Source: Coriaria nepalensis | Taxonomy: Eukaryota; Streptophyta; Magnoliopsida; Cucurbitales; Coriariaceae | Length of the DNA stretch: 64,000 bases | Reading direction: 5' to 3' | Assembly: GCA_027186245.1 (NCBI GenBank) | Contig: CP114486.1 | Coordinates: 8,632,501 to 8,696,500 of the forward strand | Part shown: positions 27,352-40,424 of the stretch, piece after piece | Layout: each line of letters begins with the position of its first letter | How positions within the stretch are numbered: the stretch's first letter is position 1 | Position numbers and translations under genes: made by a program | Notes under the pieces: generated by a model | Databases searched by the model: none | The model's input: only the letters and a program-made list of their open reading frames with translations | Told to the model about the DNA's origin: nothing

Positions 27352-27535
27352 GCAGCATACCACTTTGAAGGTGAGGCCAATCAGTGGTGGTTTTATATCA
27401 AGGAGGTTTACAAGCATGAACATAGGGAAATAAAATGGCATGATTTCGTGTAGGAGTTGATATTGGGTTCTAGACCGACGGATTATATACATAGCAACGA
27501 AGCTTTGGCACATATCAAACATTAAGGTTCTTATG
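27352..27535 (+). pseudogene. Ty3/gypsy gag fragment
   Basis: In one frame the DNA gives AYHFEGEANQWWFYI, then REIKWHDFV, a stop, ELILGSRPTDYIHSNEAL, AHIKH, a stop and GS. The A-x-x-L/F-E-G-E-A-N-x-WW ... F-x-x-E-L ... G-P/R-T-D-x-x-x-x-N-E-A-L-x-x-I-K-Q-x-G-S layout is that of plant Ty3/gypsy retrotransposon gag. Two in-frame stops and no flanking pol show a dead fragment. Confidence 0.7.
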
Positions 27536-29321
27536 CTTTTGGCTATGATGTCGAAATGATAACTGAATCTCTCGAAATCAACCTCTCATTGATTCACAAT
27601 AAGGATTTCGAAAATCTCTTCAGAAACCTACTCTCAAATCTCTCAAAAATAAGGAATTAAACTTGAAAATACTCTACTATTATTTCATTCTTTGTGGCTA
27701 ACAAAAAAAAAAAAAAAAATCTAAAACTAAGAGAAAATTATGGAAATACCAACCTAAACAAATACCAAGAAATAATAAATTAATAACAAACATAATCATA
27801 AATAATAATAATAAAATTATAAATAAAATTAAATTAAATAATTGAAACAAATCAGCAAAATATTATTGTGATTTTACAGCAGGTTCTTCGCATGATTTTT
27901 TGCAAGAAATTTCATCTGACAAGAAAATTTTCTCTCAAAGGACTTTGAAAGAAGCAATGGACCAGCACGTCACGAGCAACTTCAATAGAGTAGACTCAGT
28001 GACAACAACCAATTCAGGGCAGCAAGCACAAGTTTTGGGTCTAGGCCAAAACTCTAAGTGAATATTAGCAAATTTTGTATGTTTAGCTTTGGAACATTTT
28101 GACCTATGTCGTCATCAAAGTTTAATTGTTACCTTAGTTATTCAATGTATTATGTGAAATTCATTTGTGTTTATAAAAAAAGTATATGAAAATTTTGTCA
28201 TATATCTGAAATTGATTCAAATATTTTTGATATTTTATGTATCGATGATATTTTAAAACTACATATAAATTTTAAATGATTCTAAAATATTTGGCATAAT
28301 TAGAATGAGATATCATCTACTTTTTAAGTGTGTAGCTTACTTTTTTTTTCTTTTTTTTTTTTCATTTTTTCTCTTTCAAGTGATAGTTAGACCGTGCGCA
28401 AAAAAACTTTGGGGCTAGAATTAATAATCTCCTTTTGATTTTTTAATCGAGCAATAAAATTGTACTTCTATTTAGTCATGACATTCTTATAATTCTAAAC
28501 CTTGTTGGATATTCTTTATATGCAAATAAAGTATTGTTTCATTTCATGAATTTATACGACATATTTTATAGCCTTGTATATACATGTCAACTCAAACTCA
28601 TGTGTATGGCATTGTCACGAATCCAAACGGAAGACTCGGTTCGGAGCGTGACAGGTTTCCGGGGGGCTTTGATGCAAAAATCGTCCTTAAGTGTGTTTAT
28701 CATTGAAGCGGAAGTCGGTGTAGAACAAAAGCAAGTTGTGATACTGGACCTTGAGGACAAAGGGCACTCTTCATGAGGAGAAGTATTACTACGAAGCAAA
28801 ATACTATTATTTGAAATCTTCATTTTCATCATATAGTTTATTAGATAGTTATCTTACCACCTAATTTATAAAGACTTGAATGCTTGCTTAGGAGAAGATA
28901 ACAGAGGAATGAAGAAATGATATTTTTTACTTTTTGCAAAATCGTCTTTCTTCATCTGCGATTAGAAAATTTGTTCAACGGTTTTTTAAAAAAAGTTCAT
29001 TTATCTTCAAAATTCATAACTTATATTTCTCCACTGAAAAATACAGAAGAATAAAAAATAGGAAAAGAAAGATGGAAGTATCTAAAACTGATAAATCAAT
29101 GACCTCTTCAATTTTCGGCCTTTCTCAGTCTAGAATGTTCAGGCATAAAACTTAGAGCATCATTACAAATATATAAAGAAAGTTGCTTCCGAAGTGGTTC
29201 ATTTATAAGATAAATGATAAGAGATGCCACCTACACATCATCAGAAGACCTTACAATCCGCTACATATCTGCACTTATGACTTAGGAAATAAAATCAAAT
29301 GCGTACTGATAATAAGATTTT
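27536..29321. other. Intergenic, no gene seen
   Basis: AT-rich DNA between two convergent genes. A short GC-richer island at 28610-28780 could be retroelement debris (it ends in VILDLEDKGHSS on the plus strand, which recalls the end of some Ty3 pol proteins), but the match is too short to name. The last ~150 bases are probably the cyclophilin 3' UTR. Confidence 0.4.
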
Positions 29322-32300
29322 TCATCTCTCTTCATCCCACTTGTCCTTGGGTATCTCTCCGGAATCAGCAATCGTAACCTTCTTTCTGGGTTTCCCATTG
29401 TATGTTCCAGCACCACCTTCAATCGCATAAACAGTATCCATCCCTTGAATGACTTTGCCAAACACAACATGCTCTCCATCTAACCTGCAACATTATGCAT
29501 TGCAAAACAGATCATTATTTCTAAATCAGGTTGAAACATGCATCTAGACATTTGAACAAGAACATTCATTCTTAACAACTTTCCACCTGCTATAGGAAAC
29601 TTTCTATCTGCAAAGGCAACAGAGATTAGACATCATCACATTAACGGAAGAGAGTTCCTTTCTTAACAAAAGAATTCTATATAAACATGCCAGCTGATGT
29701 GAGAATTAACATAATCAGCTTGACTGTGAAGACTGTTTTGTCTTCTTAAAGTACATAAGGATCACAACTACTCTTTCTGACTAATTTACCTTCGATTTAT
29801 TGGAAAGAACATTGTCTATTTGGTGTATTATCTGTCTGCTTTCTCGTTATGCTTCTTGTAATTGTTGGCAGCTTGTCTGTTTGGAGAAGTAAAGTTTGTG
29901 CATACTTTTCCCTCCATAATGCTATTTAATTATGATTCCGAGCATTGTACAAAAGTTAGCAATGCCTCCCTAAGAGTTATATACACTTCTGTCCTCATCT
30001 TAGGCAACTATAACTATACCCAGTCCACTAGTCAAAGAATAACATATGATGTAATGAAAATTTTTTTCCTATGAAGTAATGAAATCAAAACACGTTTTTT
30101 TTTTCCAAGTAAATCTCAACTTATTAGAAGAATATATCTATAATTACTGACATGATTGTCAGACTCAAGGACCAAACATTCAAGTTTAAAAAGAGTAATT
30201 ATATTCTTTTTAATAGGAAATCATTAACATTTTGATGGAAGAAGGGGACAATTACTCTTTTAGCTTTAATTAAAGCCAATTCTAAATTCTAAAGCTGTAA
30301 TTTAACTTTTCTGTATGATGTCATTAAAAACCTTTAGAATCTGTGGAACCAAGGTTAGGGTCTAAGCAATTGGATTTGTTAGAGACTTCTGATGAGGTTT
30401 CAGATTCAGTCGGTGTAACTAAAAATAGAAAGTTGACTACTAGGCTCCTAGAGAGAGTATTCTAAGAATCACAACTAGGAGAAGAAAGCAGCCAGCCATC
30501 AAGGAATAAGGGAAACTCAAATCAGTATTACATCTGTATGAGGACCGTAGATTGTACAGATGGCATTTATAGTCAAGTGGAAAATATATCCCCTTTACTT
30601 TGACATAAAGCCCTTCCGATCAAACATTGGGGACAATCCAACCCTCTTAGAAGCTCTTCAACACTTCTCCAACATAGCCCATCCAACAAATTTCATCCTA
30701 GAAAAAAAAAAATGATCACACTAATTTTATCTTATCTGACAATTTTAGGGTCCATCTTACCTAGAAATCAGGATTTCTATCTGCACTTACCCTAAAATAG
30801 ATATGGGAAATAGGATTTCTTCACCCTTATATCTCCCCTTATATTTCGCCGTTAAAATCTGCCGTGATCTAAAATTCCTTAACCTAATAGCTCCGTCCCC
30901 TCTGTTAGTGAATTCTGAAGCATATTCTAGCCATTCAGCCCTTTTTGTATACCAAATTTTGTTTATTGCAAGTTTCTTAACTATTTATATGAATCACTAT
31001 ATATACCAGTTTTTTACCATCCCAAAAAACAACTCACCTCGTTCAGATATTCAGTAATTGTTTCTCTTAGCTTTCCATTGTACAGGTAGAAATCATGAGA
31101 CAGAAATCTAGCACGTAAATCAATTTCATGAATAATATCAAAGACAAAGTTTAAAAGTTGTGCAGATATATATATATATTATATCTTTTTACATACTCAC
31201 AAAAATAGATGGAAAAACAGAATCCTAACCCAATACTAATAGGGTTCTAGCAATAATACTAGGACAAAAGGCATCCTTCAAAGGTGAAGGGAAACCGAAA
31301 CAGAGGATTCTGTTAAAAATTGTATTTCATCCTTATAAACTAAACCTACTGAATTTTAACACTTGAAATTTAGGAGTTAGTGTTCCTTTGGCTTCCAAAA
31401 TTTCCAAAACAGTCCAAAACATCGTCCAACATGGGTGGCTGACAAAATGAACTTGTACCAAACAATTTGCCAAACTGCAGTTGAACATTGTTCCAACTCA
31501 GTGTAAACCCTAATAACCTTGTTCATTGATTATCGTCTTACTGGAGTAAGCATGAAGGAGTTAATCCTCATTTCTTAGGCACATTAACTAATAACAAAAC
31601 TAAGCAAACATGCATGATTAACTCTACCTTCAACTGCATCATGAACAATTCTTTAATGTAATTTATACAAAGACTCAGTTTGAAGTCCATCTAACCCTAT
31701 CAAAGCTTGAGATTGATAATTTTGCCAAGATTGTCTCAACAGTTTATGAGGATCATCAATATCAATTTCGAGTAATAAGCTAACAAATCAGCTGATATAA
31801 GAAGTTCATTTTGATATCTTGGAGGATAACATACCAGCTCGCCTTAACTGTGGTTATAAAAAACTGCGATCCATTGGAATCTGGTCCAGAATTAACCATG
31901 GAAACAACACCTGCAGCAAGAAAAGTAGTTTCTTGAACCATAGTTTTAGAGCTTCTGAATCGAAGGATTTATAAAGGATCAAAAGAAGCAGCCAATAGAA
32001 GTTTTGGGCTAAAGACCTGGATGTGAATGCTTTATTTTAAAATTTTCATCGGGAAATGTGCCAGCATAGATAGATTCATATCCCCTCCCATCATGATAAA
32101 TGATATCACCACCTTGAATCATAAAGCCAGATATTATTCGATGGAAAGGGGTTCCCTTATAGTGGAGTGCTTTTCCCCCATCATTTCTTCCCTTCTCCCC
32201 TGCATTGAGAGTAAGACTAGTATAACTGGAGCATTGTAATAATTAGTACAATGAAGATTTTGTACTAACAAAAACATAAAGAAGATAAGATCTGGCATAC

Positions 32301-33739
32301 CTGTGGACAGAGCCCTAAAATTTTCTGCAAAGAAAAATTTCAAATGTCAAGATTAAATTTAACACATGATATGGGGAGTAGGGGCAAAAGTTAGGAAAAC
32401 TTAAAGGGTGCCCACGTAATTTAAATTATTCTGTAATTATGAGAATATATTATGGTCCCTTAATTGTTCATTTGTTAGGAATGGATAGAAACAAAATGAA
32501 CTAAGGATAGAGAGGAAAAAGATGAGTGAACCCAAAAGACTTCCATTTGTTATTTCGCAGCCAGGAAAACATCCAGCCGTCAATTTGACACTATACACGG
32601 TAATCTAACAAGTAATTCCCAATACCAATCCCAATCCCAATCGCAATCCAATCTATTGTCCACTCCTCCCAGCTCCTTACCTCACTCTCTTTGTGATTTC
32701 CCCCAAACTTTATATTGTTCCCAATTGGAGAAAATTTGACACGAAATGCCAATTGATAATGCCAAAACGACTACCAATATGTAGGATAGTAAGAAAGCTA
32801 ACAAAACAGTAACAGGGAAACTGAGTAAGCCCCTACCCATCTTCCCCAGATAGGGAAAATAAGAGAAACATCGGTAATTCATCATAGTGATGCAGTGATT
32901 ATTACTACAGAAGATCAGTGACATACCGACAGTTTTTGGTACAACCTCACCATATAATCCAATCACAATTCTACCTGGACGCAAAGTATGATAAAATGTC
33001 AGGATTTCCAGGGAATGGAAACAGGGAATGGAAATAAGAGAACATATATTTAAATAAAGTAGCAAGAAGTTTGTGCTATTCTAGAGGGTACAGCATGGAA
33101 ATAAGGGAATTATACTTCAGCATATGTGACAGTACCGAAAAATGAAATTCTACCTAAACGCTGTTCATCGATATCGATATCCAAGTACACTCTATGAGTA
33201 AGTTTTGGCACTACTTCTGCCTTCTCTTTTCCCTACGAACCAAGTTAGAAACTGTAAATTTTTGTAGTTCATCATAATAACATTATTACACACAAATTCA
33301 TTCTACAATAATAGCACCATAAGAATCAGAAAATTTGTGCCAATAGGCTAAAGAAATTCAGTAATTAACCAAACTCTTCATAAATGTACACGCAATTAAC
33401 TGTTAAAAAGAAACAAAAAAAAATCTCATAGAAATAAACAAGGCAAGCTCAGATAAGAAAGACTCCATGTAATAGATATCGATCCAATCACATAATCAAG
33501 AACCAATCTTAGGCGTGCCCATTTACAACACTGTCATGTCATTGTCAATTGCAATCCCAGATTATACGGAGTCCATAATACTCATCTTGGCCAGTAAAGT
33601 ACAATCACAATCAGCAAGAGAAGAGGAGAACAGAGCATACAGGTTTGGAGGTTGTGAGAAAGAAAATGAGAAAAATGGAGAGGAGGAGGATGAAGAGTAG
33701 GAATCGGGGCTGAAACAAATCCGAAAACTGTCGAGACAT
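29322..33739 (-). CDS. CYP21-1: Secretory-pathway cyclophilin (peptidyl-prolyl isomerase), CYP21-1-like
   Basis: Complement of join 29322..29484, 31835..31910, 32017..32199, 32301..32324, 32927..32974, 33154..33232, 33641..33739; 223 residues, versus 224 for the Arabidopsis CYP21-1 type. It catalyses cis-trans isomerisation of X-Pro bonds in client proteins. Residues ~12-30 are a hydrophobic signal peptide or signal anchor ([15 protein letters not shown]), then a lysine-rich linker, then the cyclophilin barrel from ~47. All catalytic-site positions are kept by the human CypA numbering offset of 49: R104, F109, Q112, Q160, F162, W170, H175. The ending [14 protein letters not shown] and [13 protein letters not shown] is diagnostic of CYP21-1. 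Exon 4 is only 24 nt. The usual Cys in LCTGEKG is Ser (S82), and the Ala of the active-site floor is Val150. Intron 6 is 2.35 kb and holds unidentified AT-rich sequence. Convergent with Twinkle. Confidence 0.95.
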
Positions 33740-35829
33740 CTTCACAGTTGCATCTGCCTCTAACTATGATTAGCAACAACTCCATATTTTTCCATTGTCT
33801 TTCTAGAAGGGCGGAATCACCCACTCTGTCCGTTTCCTTCCGAAATAAGCAGACATACAATCAATCAGAATCCAACGCAGCGGGAGAGCGGACGCAAGTT
33901 TGCACAAGCAGACATACTTTGATATTAGGGCAAACTATGTAGACTCAGTGCGCTGAAATATTAGAAAACTAATCAAAGTCACTCTAAAAACTGAATCACA
34001 TGCGCTAACTATATTATTATAACTATTTGGGAGTTTCGGTTTTTAAGGTTTAATAAAAATAAAATTGGTAAAATAGATAAAAGTTTGTCAAATGACCCAA
34101 TTTTTATTTTGGATATATAAAATTAATAATTTAACTATGCATTCGTGGGGTTGAAATGAAGAGAATAGAGATCTCGGTCTGACCCATATCATAAGCTTAG
34201 ATTTTGGTCTACACCAATCGATTGAGATTTTGTTTCAGGAACAAAATCTTCAATTTGGTCTGGACCATACCGAAATCTACCGAAGAAGTATGAAGAAGAG
34301 ACAATCCGATTGAAGTGTAAAGAGGAGGAGGAGTTGAGATTGCAGTTTGGGAAGAAGAAGGGGGGAGATACACAAAATGAGAGGAGTATGAAGAAGAGTT
34401 TTTTAATTGAAAATTTTCATTTGAAAAAGAGGGCTAGTTGTAAAAATTATCAAACTTTGTCTATATAGTAAAATTACTATACAAATGAGTCCTAATCCTC
34501 AAATTCCCTCTTACTATTATTACTATTATGGTTTATTTACTTTTTAATATATGTATAATTTGGGTTTTACAAATTTACCTATGTGTAGTTTTCGGTAAGC
34601 TTTTTAATTTTTCTATAATTTAAATATGAATTTTTAGTTCATATAATCAAATTTCAAACAATATTATTGGCGTGACATATTAATATAGCATGCTCACATT
34701 ATTAAAAAATATATTTATTATTCTTAATTTTTTATTACTATCACGTTTCCCCTATTAATTTATTATTTTCTTTCATTCTCCAATTCTAGCTTTTCTTTCA
34801 TTATCTTGGAATAGTTTGAACGAGAAAAAATGGAGGAAAATTTTGTCCTACATTGGAAAAGAGAATAAGTGGGAGAGTGTTTATATAGAATTGCACATTT
34901 GTTAATGGGTAATAAAATATAAACTAGAATGCTTTCTCTTATGCGTGCCTGCAGGAGAGGTGCAAATCCAGACCGGATCGGGCTTGGCTCATATGCGCCC
35001 ACACCTGGGCGCACCGAATGTCGACTAAAAAATGACCCAGTTTGTCTTGACTCTCCTTTTGTTTCTTACAAATTATTCTGTTATGTTTCTTACTTTTGAC
35101 TTATTTGATTGTTGCCCTACAGTTTAGATGTTGAGATGATCTCAATCGCTCCTTCGTATACTAATGTCCAGTTGGTCGACACCCTATTACAAATATATTT
35201 TGATATAAAAGAGTTTGGTGTGGAAGGTCAAATGATTTCTCGAAGATGAACTTTGCTAAGCCTTCAGCTTCAACTATAACTTTGACCAATATTACACCTA
35301 CGGATGGTTGTGGCACTTGTGGTCGTCTTAAAATAGATACCACATTTGTTTATGTTTGTCTCTTCATGCAAGATTTGTAAATTGTCCTAATCGTCCATTG
35401 GCAAGGTGATTGTATTGCAGTCTAGCCGAATCGGGATAGTCCCGATCAGTATATAGCTGCCGGGACTTAGTGATAGACTTTTTAGGATTCAGCTCAATAG
35501 GCCATTTGGGATTTGGCTCAATAGGTTAAGCCAAATCTCCCTCGTCTTCCACTTCTTATGAGGAATCAACCTCATCTAAAAATACCTCCAAGATGTCAAC
35601 ATTAACTTTTGCATTGATCTTAGGCATTGTGAAAGCCATTAGGTTGGCCATCTTGTTGACCAGATCAAAGCGACCAGTTTTTTCTAGTCGGCTGCCTGGA
35701 TAGGCATGATCTTAGTTAGATCTTCCAAGATAATGTTTAGCATTTCCTCCAAAGAAGATGATTTTCTTTTTGCCAGTTCCTCGTTTCAATCAACTTTAGA
35801 GGCATGTTCCTCCGAGTGGCTTGCGTCCT
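33740..35829. other. Cyclophilin promoter side and transposon-like intergenic DNA
   Basis: The first few hundred bases are the cyclophilin promoter/5' leader. A small perfect-looking hairpin (ATTGAGATTTTGTTT / AACAAAATCTTCAAT) sits at about 34221-34255. A GC-rich patch at 34940-35030 (CACACCTGGGCGCACC) and the 35050-35400 segment look transposon-derived but could not be assigned. Confidence 0.4.
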
Positions 35830-37760
35830 TCAATGGTTTTGGGGTGCTTGAGCCACTTCTATATCGATTGATTCGGCCTCTGAGGAAAGATCATCCTCAA
35901 TAACTTTTGGATGACCCTTGATTAGCATGTGGGCACTTCGGCTGCTCAAATGATTGTTATATGTATATTCTCTATGATCGCAAGGTCGAATCATTACTTC
36001 CTTGAGGCTCTTGTCGGTCCTGCCATAGGTGGTGGTCTGATGTAAACATGATCTGCAATGGGAGTATAGGGGTGGTTGATTCGGCCAGTAAGTGTTCATT
36101 CTGTCCTTAGGCCCATTTGCACGAGATTTACTGTACCATTCTAGAACTTAACTTTGGTGGACTTTGAAAGGTTGATAGGCAATCGGCAGTGGCCTAACCT
36201 TTCTGTCATTCTAATAGGTAAGGATCTTAGATTGGTTACAATTATATTAGCCGTAGTGAGAAAGAGTTTCGAGTCGACGCCCATAGTGTGTGCTCCCCAA
36301 ACCTCAAGAGCCTTCTTTCGATTCAATCTTATATAAGTTGTTGGAATACGAAACAATCATTCGTATTATGGCAGAACGTGTTATGATACTTGTAATACTC
36401 TTTGTCACGTACTTCATAAGCCAAGACAGTTTGAGGTATGATGGAACTTTCAACTTCTTGTTTTTTAATGTGTCAAAAATTTCGCTAGCTTTTGTTAGGT
36501 CAAAGGAACAAACTTTCTTCTCCTCGTGACGTTACCTTTTAGCCGCCTCACGGCTTATAGTCTTGCTAGGAGCCTAGAGTAACTAGTCTGTCACTAATTA
36601 TTTTAGCAACATCCAAGTCGTATCCAAATTACTAATTATAGGCTTTGGCTAACGGCACCTTTCTTAAGGCTTCCTCTTCTAGCAATTCTTTGTACCTAGC
36701 CGCTTTAGTAGAGAGTTTGAAGAAATCTTGAAATTCCACTCCCTTGAACTTCTTCCTAAGCTCAATATCTACACCATTAATGGCAAATCTGATGAATTAT
36801 TGCTCAGGTAGAGCCATATAGCAGCAATTCCTCAGCTATTTGAACCGAAATAAGAAAGCCTAAGACAATTCTTCTATTCGTTGTGACAAACGGGACAGAT
36901 CAGCCATAGCGACTTTAGGCTGACTGCAACAAAACTGAGTGTGAAAATGTTGCTCCATATCCTACTAAGTCCTTATGGAATTGGGCAGCAACCTAATATA
37001 CTAAACAAAAGCTTGTTTGGTTAAGGAATTAGTGAACAACCGGAATCTCATCCTATCATTCGCTTCGGACTCTCCACACTGAATTGTGAAACGGCCGATG
37101 AAGTCTACAATTGATTGATAGGGGTTAATTCTAAAAAATATGGTAAAATTTGGGATGCAATCTCTATCAGGGAATGGTTCCTAAATAATCTTCTTGGGAT
37201 AAGGTTTGTGATATATTGGCTGAGGCAGTTTCTAAGTAGCTAAATCGTAAATGTTCTATTGATTGTATGTGATATGCTATTATTGGCGGCCAAGGGGCCG
37301 TTAAAGGTGGCTGCACAGGAACGTAAAATAGAATTTTTGTACACAGTCGCCAACCCAAGGATGGATTACTGGCCACAAGGCAGCAGTGATTAAGAGTTCT
37401 GCATACATCATCCAACCATGAGGCTGAAGCGGTGGATTTCGATTTTCTGCGGCCACTAGGCTTTGGTCCTCTATGGATGGTTTGTCTAGGGGGTGGTGAC
37501 ACCGAGTTGGTCTACTGCGGCTACTAGGTAGCCTCTTGAGGTTGTCCAACGGCCATTACTAGATCAGTTACATGTTATGAAAATGCTATCGGCGGATTAG
37601 ATGATGACTGATTCACTACATTGGTTGGGTTGCCAATGTTAGGAAGGTTAACTAAGGGGATTCCAGTGCACTTCTCCCATGGCAACCTTGATGCTCGAGC
37701 AGATTTTTGCTCAAGTTTTCGAAGCAATAGGCTATATGGACCAAATTTGATTCTACTCAT
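35830..37760 (-). pseudogene. Degenerate Ty3/gypsy gag (and adjoining) region
   Basis: Reading the minus strand from 37760 downwards gives, with frequent stops, a recognisable gag order: FIGRFTIQCGE, then MRFRLFTNSLT, LLPNSI, DMEQHFHTQFCCSQPKV, MADLSRLSQRIEEL, FLFRFK, CYMALPEQ, INGVDIELRKKFKGVEFQD, FFKLSTKAARYKELLEEEAL. This is the standard capsid-like block of plant Ty3/gypsy polyproteins (hIGRF-x-x-QCGE ... LRLF-x-NSL ... LPPNSI ... ME-x-x-FH ... ELRKKFEG). Downstream on the same strand (36356-36141 and 36099-35830) are further decayed coding stretches that could belong to the linker and protease region. It is clearly inactive. The core supporting matches lie at about 36650-37230. Confidence 0.82.
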
Positions 37761-38590
37761 TCGTCCAACTCATCCATTCTCTTGAGAAGTCGGATGATTA
37801 AGGCATTATAATAAATCATGATCAAGCTATTGTGATTAATAACACATATAGGTCAGATATTCGACTGACCAAGTATATGGCTAATCGGGTTAGCCACTTG
37901 GCCGTCCTGGTTGACTGCTTAGTGTTCGCTAAGACTTTGACTATAAAGTTGGGGCATACATATTGGGAACATTTCTGATATGTCCCATAAGACATGCCAT
38001 TAAATTTCTACAGCACTAGCCAATAGCCCCCAAAGGAGGTGGCCAGCCGGAATAAGAGAATTTTGAGTTGTTCTGGTCCTAGGATCAGCGCATTGATACA
38101 CTAAAGGATGTGGTGGAGTATTGGCATGCCAAAAGTATAAAAATAATTCGGAGGAACTAATCTAAATAAAGTTTTTAAATGGCGTAAAAGATAAAGAGAA
38201 GCTAATAAAAGACATAAAGAATAATAGCGATAATTTAGATAAAACCTCAAAAACAATAAGGCATTTGACTACTGATAAAGGAATTGAAGCGGGACAAAAA
38301 GCTAAAATGGTTCTAATATTTTTCGATATGAAATCTACTGAGTAAAGAAACTAATAAACATACATGACAGCTTTGATAGGGGTGTTCCGTTGAAAACTGA
38401 ATTTCAAAAGAGTGTATCTAGAAGTGAAGTTCATTCACTTAGAGAATATGATGACATAAATGTCTAATTAGCTATCATCACTAGAAAAACTTGAAAACTT
38501 TGAAACTCAAAAAGTGAATGAAGTCCACTCCTCTTCCACTATTTTTTAGAAGTGTTCAATTTGTGAAGATGTGTAACATGTAACTTCTTA
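37761..38590. other. Transposon-like spacer, no gene seen
   Basis: Likely the 5' untranslated/LTR side of the minus-strand Ty3 relic, running into unrelated AT-rich DNA. No clear LTR borders were found. Confidence 0.35.
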
Positions 38591-38599
38591 TTGTCCTAC

Positions 38600-38790
38600 A
38601 CTTCACTCATTGAAAGAGATGTACTTAGATCAGTCTGTTGCTGTTAATATGATTTCAAAACCTTATTCTAACCCATTTGCAAGTACTTATAATCCAGGTT
38701 ACAGAAATCACCCAAACTTCAGATGAAGGAATGATCAAGGAGGAAGTAGCAATGTTGGTCCTTCACAAGCAACTTCTTATGGCTAACTAA
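38600..38790 (+). pseudogene. Second Ty3/gypsy gag scrap, plus strand
   Basis: Plus-strand words PYSNPFASTYNPGYRNHPNF, RW, RNDQGG resemble the DPYSNTYNPGWRNHPNFSW-type segment found before the zinc-knuckle/protease part of Athila/Tat-lineage gag. Orientation is opposite to the neighbouring relic at 35.8-37.8 kb, so they are separate insertions. Confidence 0.55.
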
Positions 38791-39494
38791 TTCATATTGG
38801 TTGATTTAGAATGTAGCTGACTCCCCTTGAGTTCAACCATCACAAACTTTTACTCTTATTTAGACGTATACTTCACCCACTCCTACTCCTTCAACATCTA
38901 CTACCCTTTATTCCCCTACTTCCTCTTTGCCTTAAATGAGATTGGCAGCCAACATGTCAGTGACTTCATCTTGAACCTAATTGGGAATGGCTCGAGGCTG
39001 GTGATGTAGTACCATTCATCTCGTTCCTCCTCTAATGGTTTCAAAATTCTATGCACCATAACTTGTATCATTTTTATCATTTTCATACAATTACACTAGT
39101 ATGTCTAAAATACTCAGATACTATTGAAGTTAATGTTTGTGATTGACCAACTAACCTTCAAACTAAGAGTGTAGGAAATGGATTCAAATCATTGGCCGCC
39201 CGATCCTCCAACCATTTTGTGTTTGTCCGGAGTTTATGCCCCTACTAGCTTTGTTGCCAAGATCAAGATCTAAGTTTTGGAGGTAGTCTTCGACCTCTTT
39301 TCATACTATTCTCTGAGTATGGAAATAATTTCAAAAGCCCATACCTGCATGTTGACTTAATTGAAGTAGATTAGCATGGACGAACAAAAATATTTTATAA
39401 AATATGGGAAATGTCGATAACGATCTACATGAAATTTGAGATAATCCAATTATATTACAAATTTGGTGACAGTTGCAGGAGTATAATTTAAATT

Positions 39495-40180
39495 TTAAAT
39501 TAAAAATTTACAAAGAAGGTGAATGAGACTTGCCTGAAAAATGTGTGGAAAACCATGTAGAGAGTATGTCTCTTCTATGTCTTTGTTCTTCTCTTTTCTC
39601 TCTTTTTCTTTTCTTGATTTAGTTGTCGTAGCTTTCTCATTGAGGGATGATAGAGTTTTAAAAAACACAACTCTACCCCAAGGGTAGACGTTGAAATCCT
39701 TCATATTTAAGGAGAGGTATAGTTGATGCATTCGAATTGTAAACCTTGATTGTTGAGCTGAGAGGACACGTTCCATGACGTCCTCATCAACCACAACATC
39801 CGGCCCTTTCCCTTTCAACTTTGACAGCTCATCGATGACCTCATCGGTTGTAATATCGAAGCGACTGTTAAAATACTTAAATCATAATTCATAAGTCATC
39901 TCTTTATAGTAATCATCACTCTCAACTTTTATAGACATTTGCATATTATGACACTTGAGCCCTGTGACTAATGTAGCCTCTTTAATGGAAAATTAGACAA
40001 GACTACCATTAGTAATGGAGAACCATTCCTCATACTTCTTCTTGCACTCTAGTCTTCATAGCATGAGGCAATGAACTAGTTGACCAAAGAAGTCAAGCTC
40101 GAGATCCATGTCCAAGAAGTGTCCAAAGCATGCCTTCCTTAACTTTAACTGATTCTAAGATAAAGAAGTTTTGATGGTCT
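39495..40180 (-). pseudogene. DUF1985 (Ulp1/transposon-associated) pseudogene
   Basis: The minus strand encodes KKACFGHFLDMDLELDF, FGQLVHCLMLRRL, CKKKYEEWFSITNGSLV, FSIKEATLVTGLKC, then FDITTDEVIDELSK, LKGKGPDVVVDEDVMERVL, FNVYPWGRVVFFKTLSSL and YSLHGFPHIFQ. The succession 'F-GHFLD-M ... FSGQL-hh-hhLRR ... W-hh-G ... hRFSI-EFALVTGLKC ... YPWG+-h ... Y-LHGFP-hhQ' is that of the plant DUF1985 domain, usually found in Ulp1-protease-like proteins carried by Mutator-related and other transposons. At least two in-frame stops (one TGA where Trp is expected in the family) break it. The peptidase domain was not found. Family call by pattern; fairly confident. Confidence 0.62.
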
Positions 40181-40424
40181 AGACCGCTAATATTAGCCTT
40201 GATATGATGGGGATGCGACCTCTAAAATATATCTTCGATTCCAAAATGGGCTTAAGTGGTTCCTCCACCTGAAATCAAATAGAGAGTTCAGTAATTAAAT
40301 CATGATCAAACCCATTCAATCTAGTTGTTATAATTTTTGGTGCAATGATTGGATAGGATGGAAGGTCTCGACAATAATGCATGAAGAATCAATCACAATC
40401 GGTCTAGTGTACCGTAACTTAAGT

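Noticed and set aside
28534..28832. Opposed 80-codon ORFs as a gene
   Set aside because: No domain; at most retroelement debris, too short to name.
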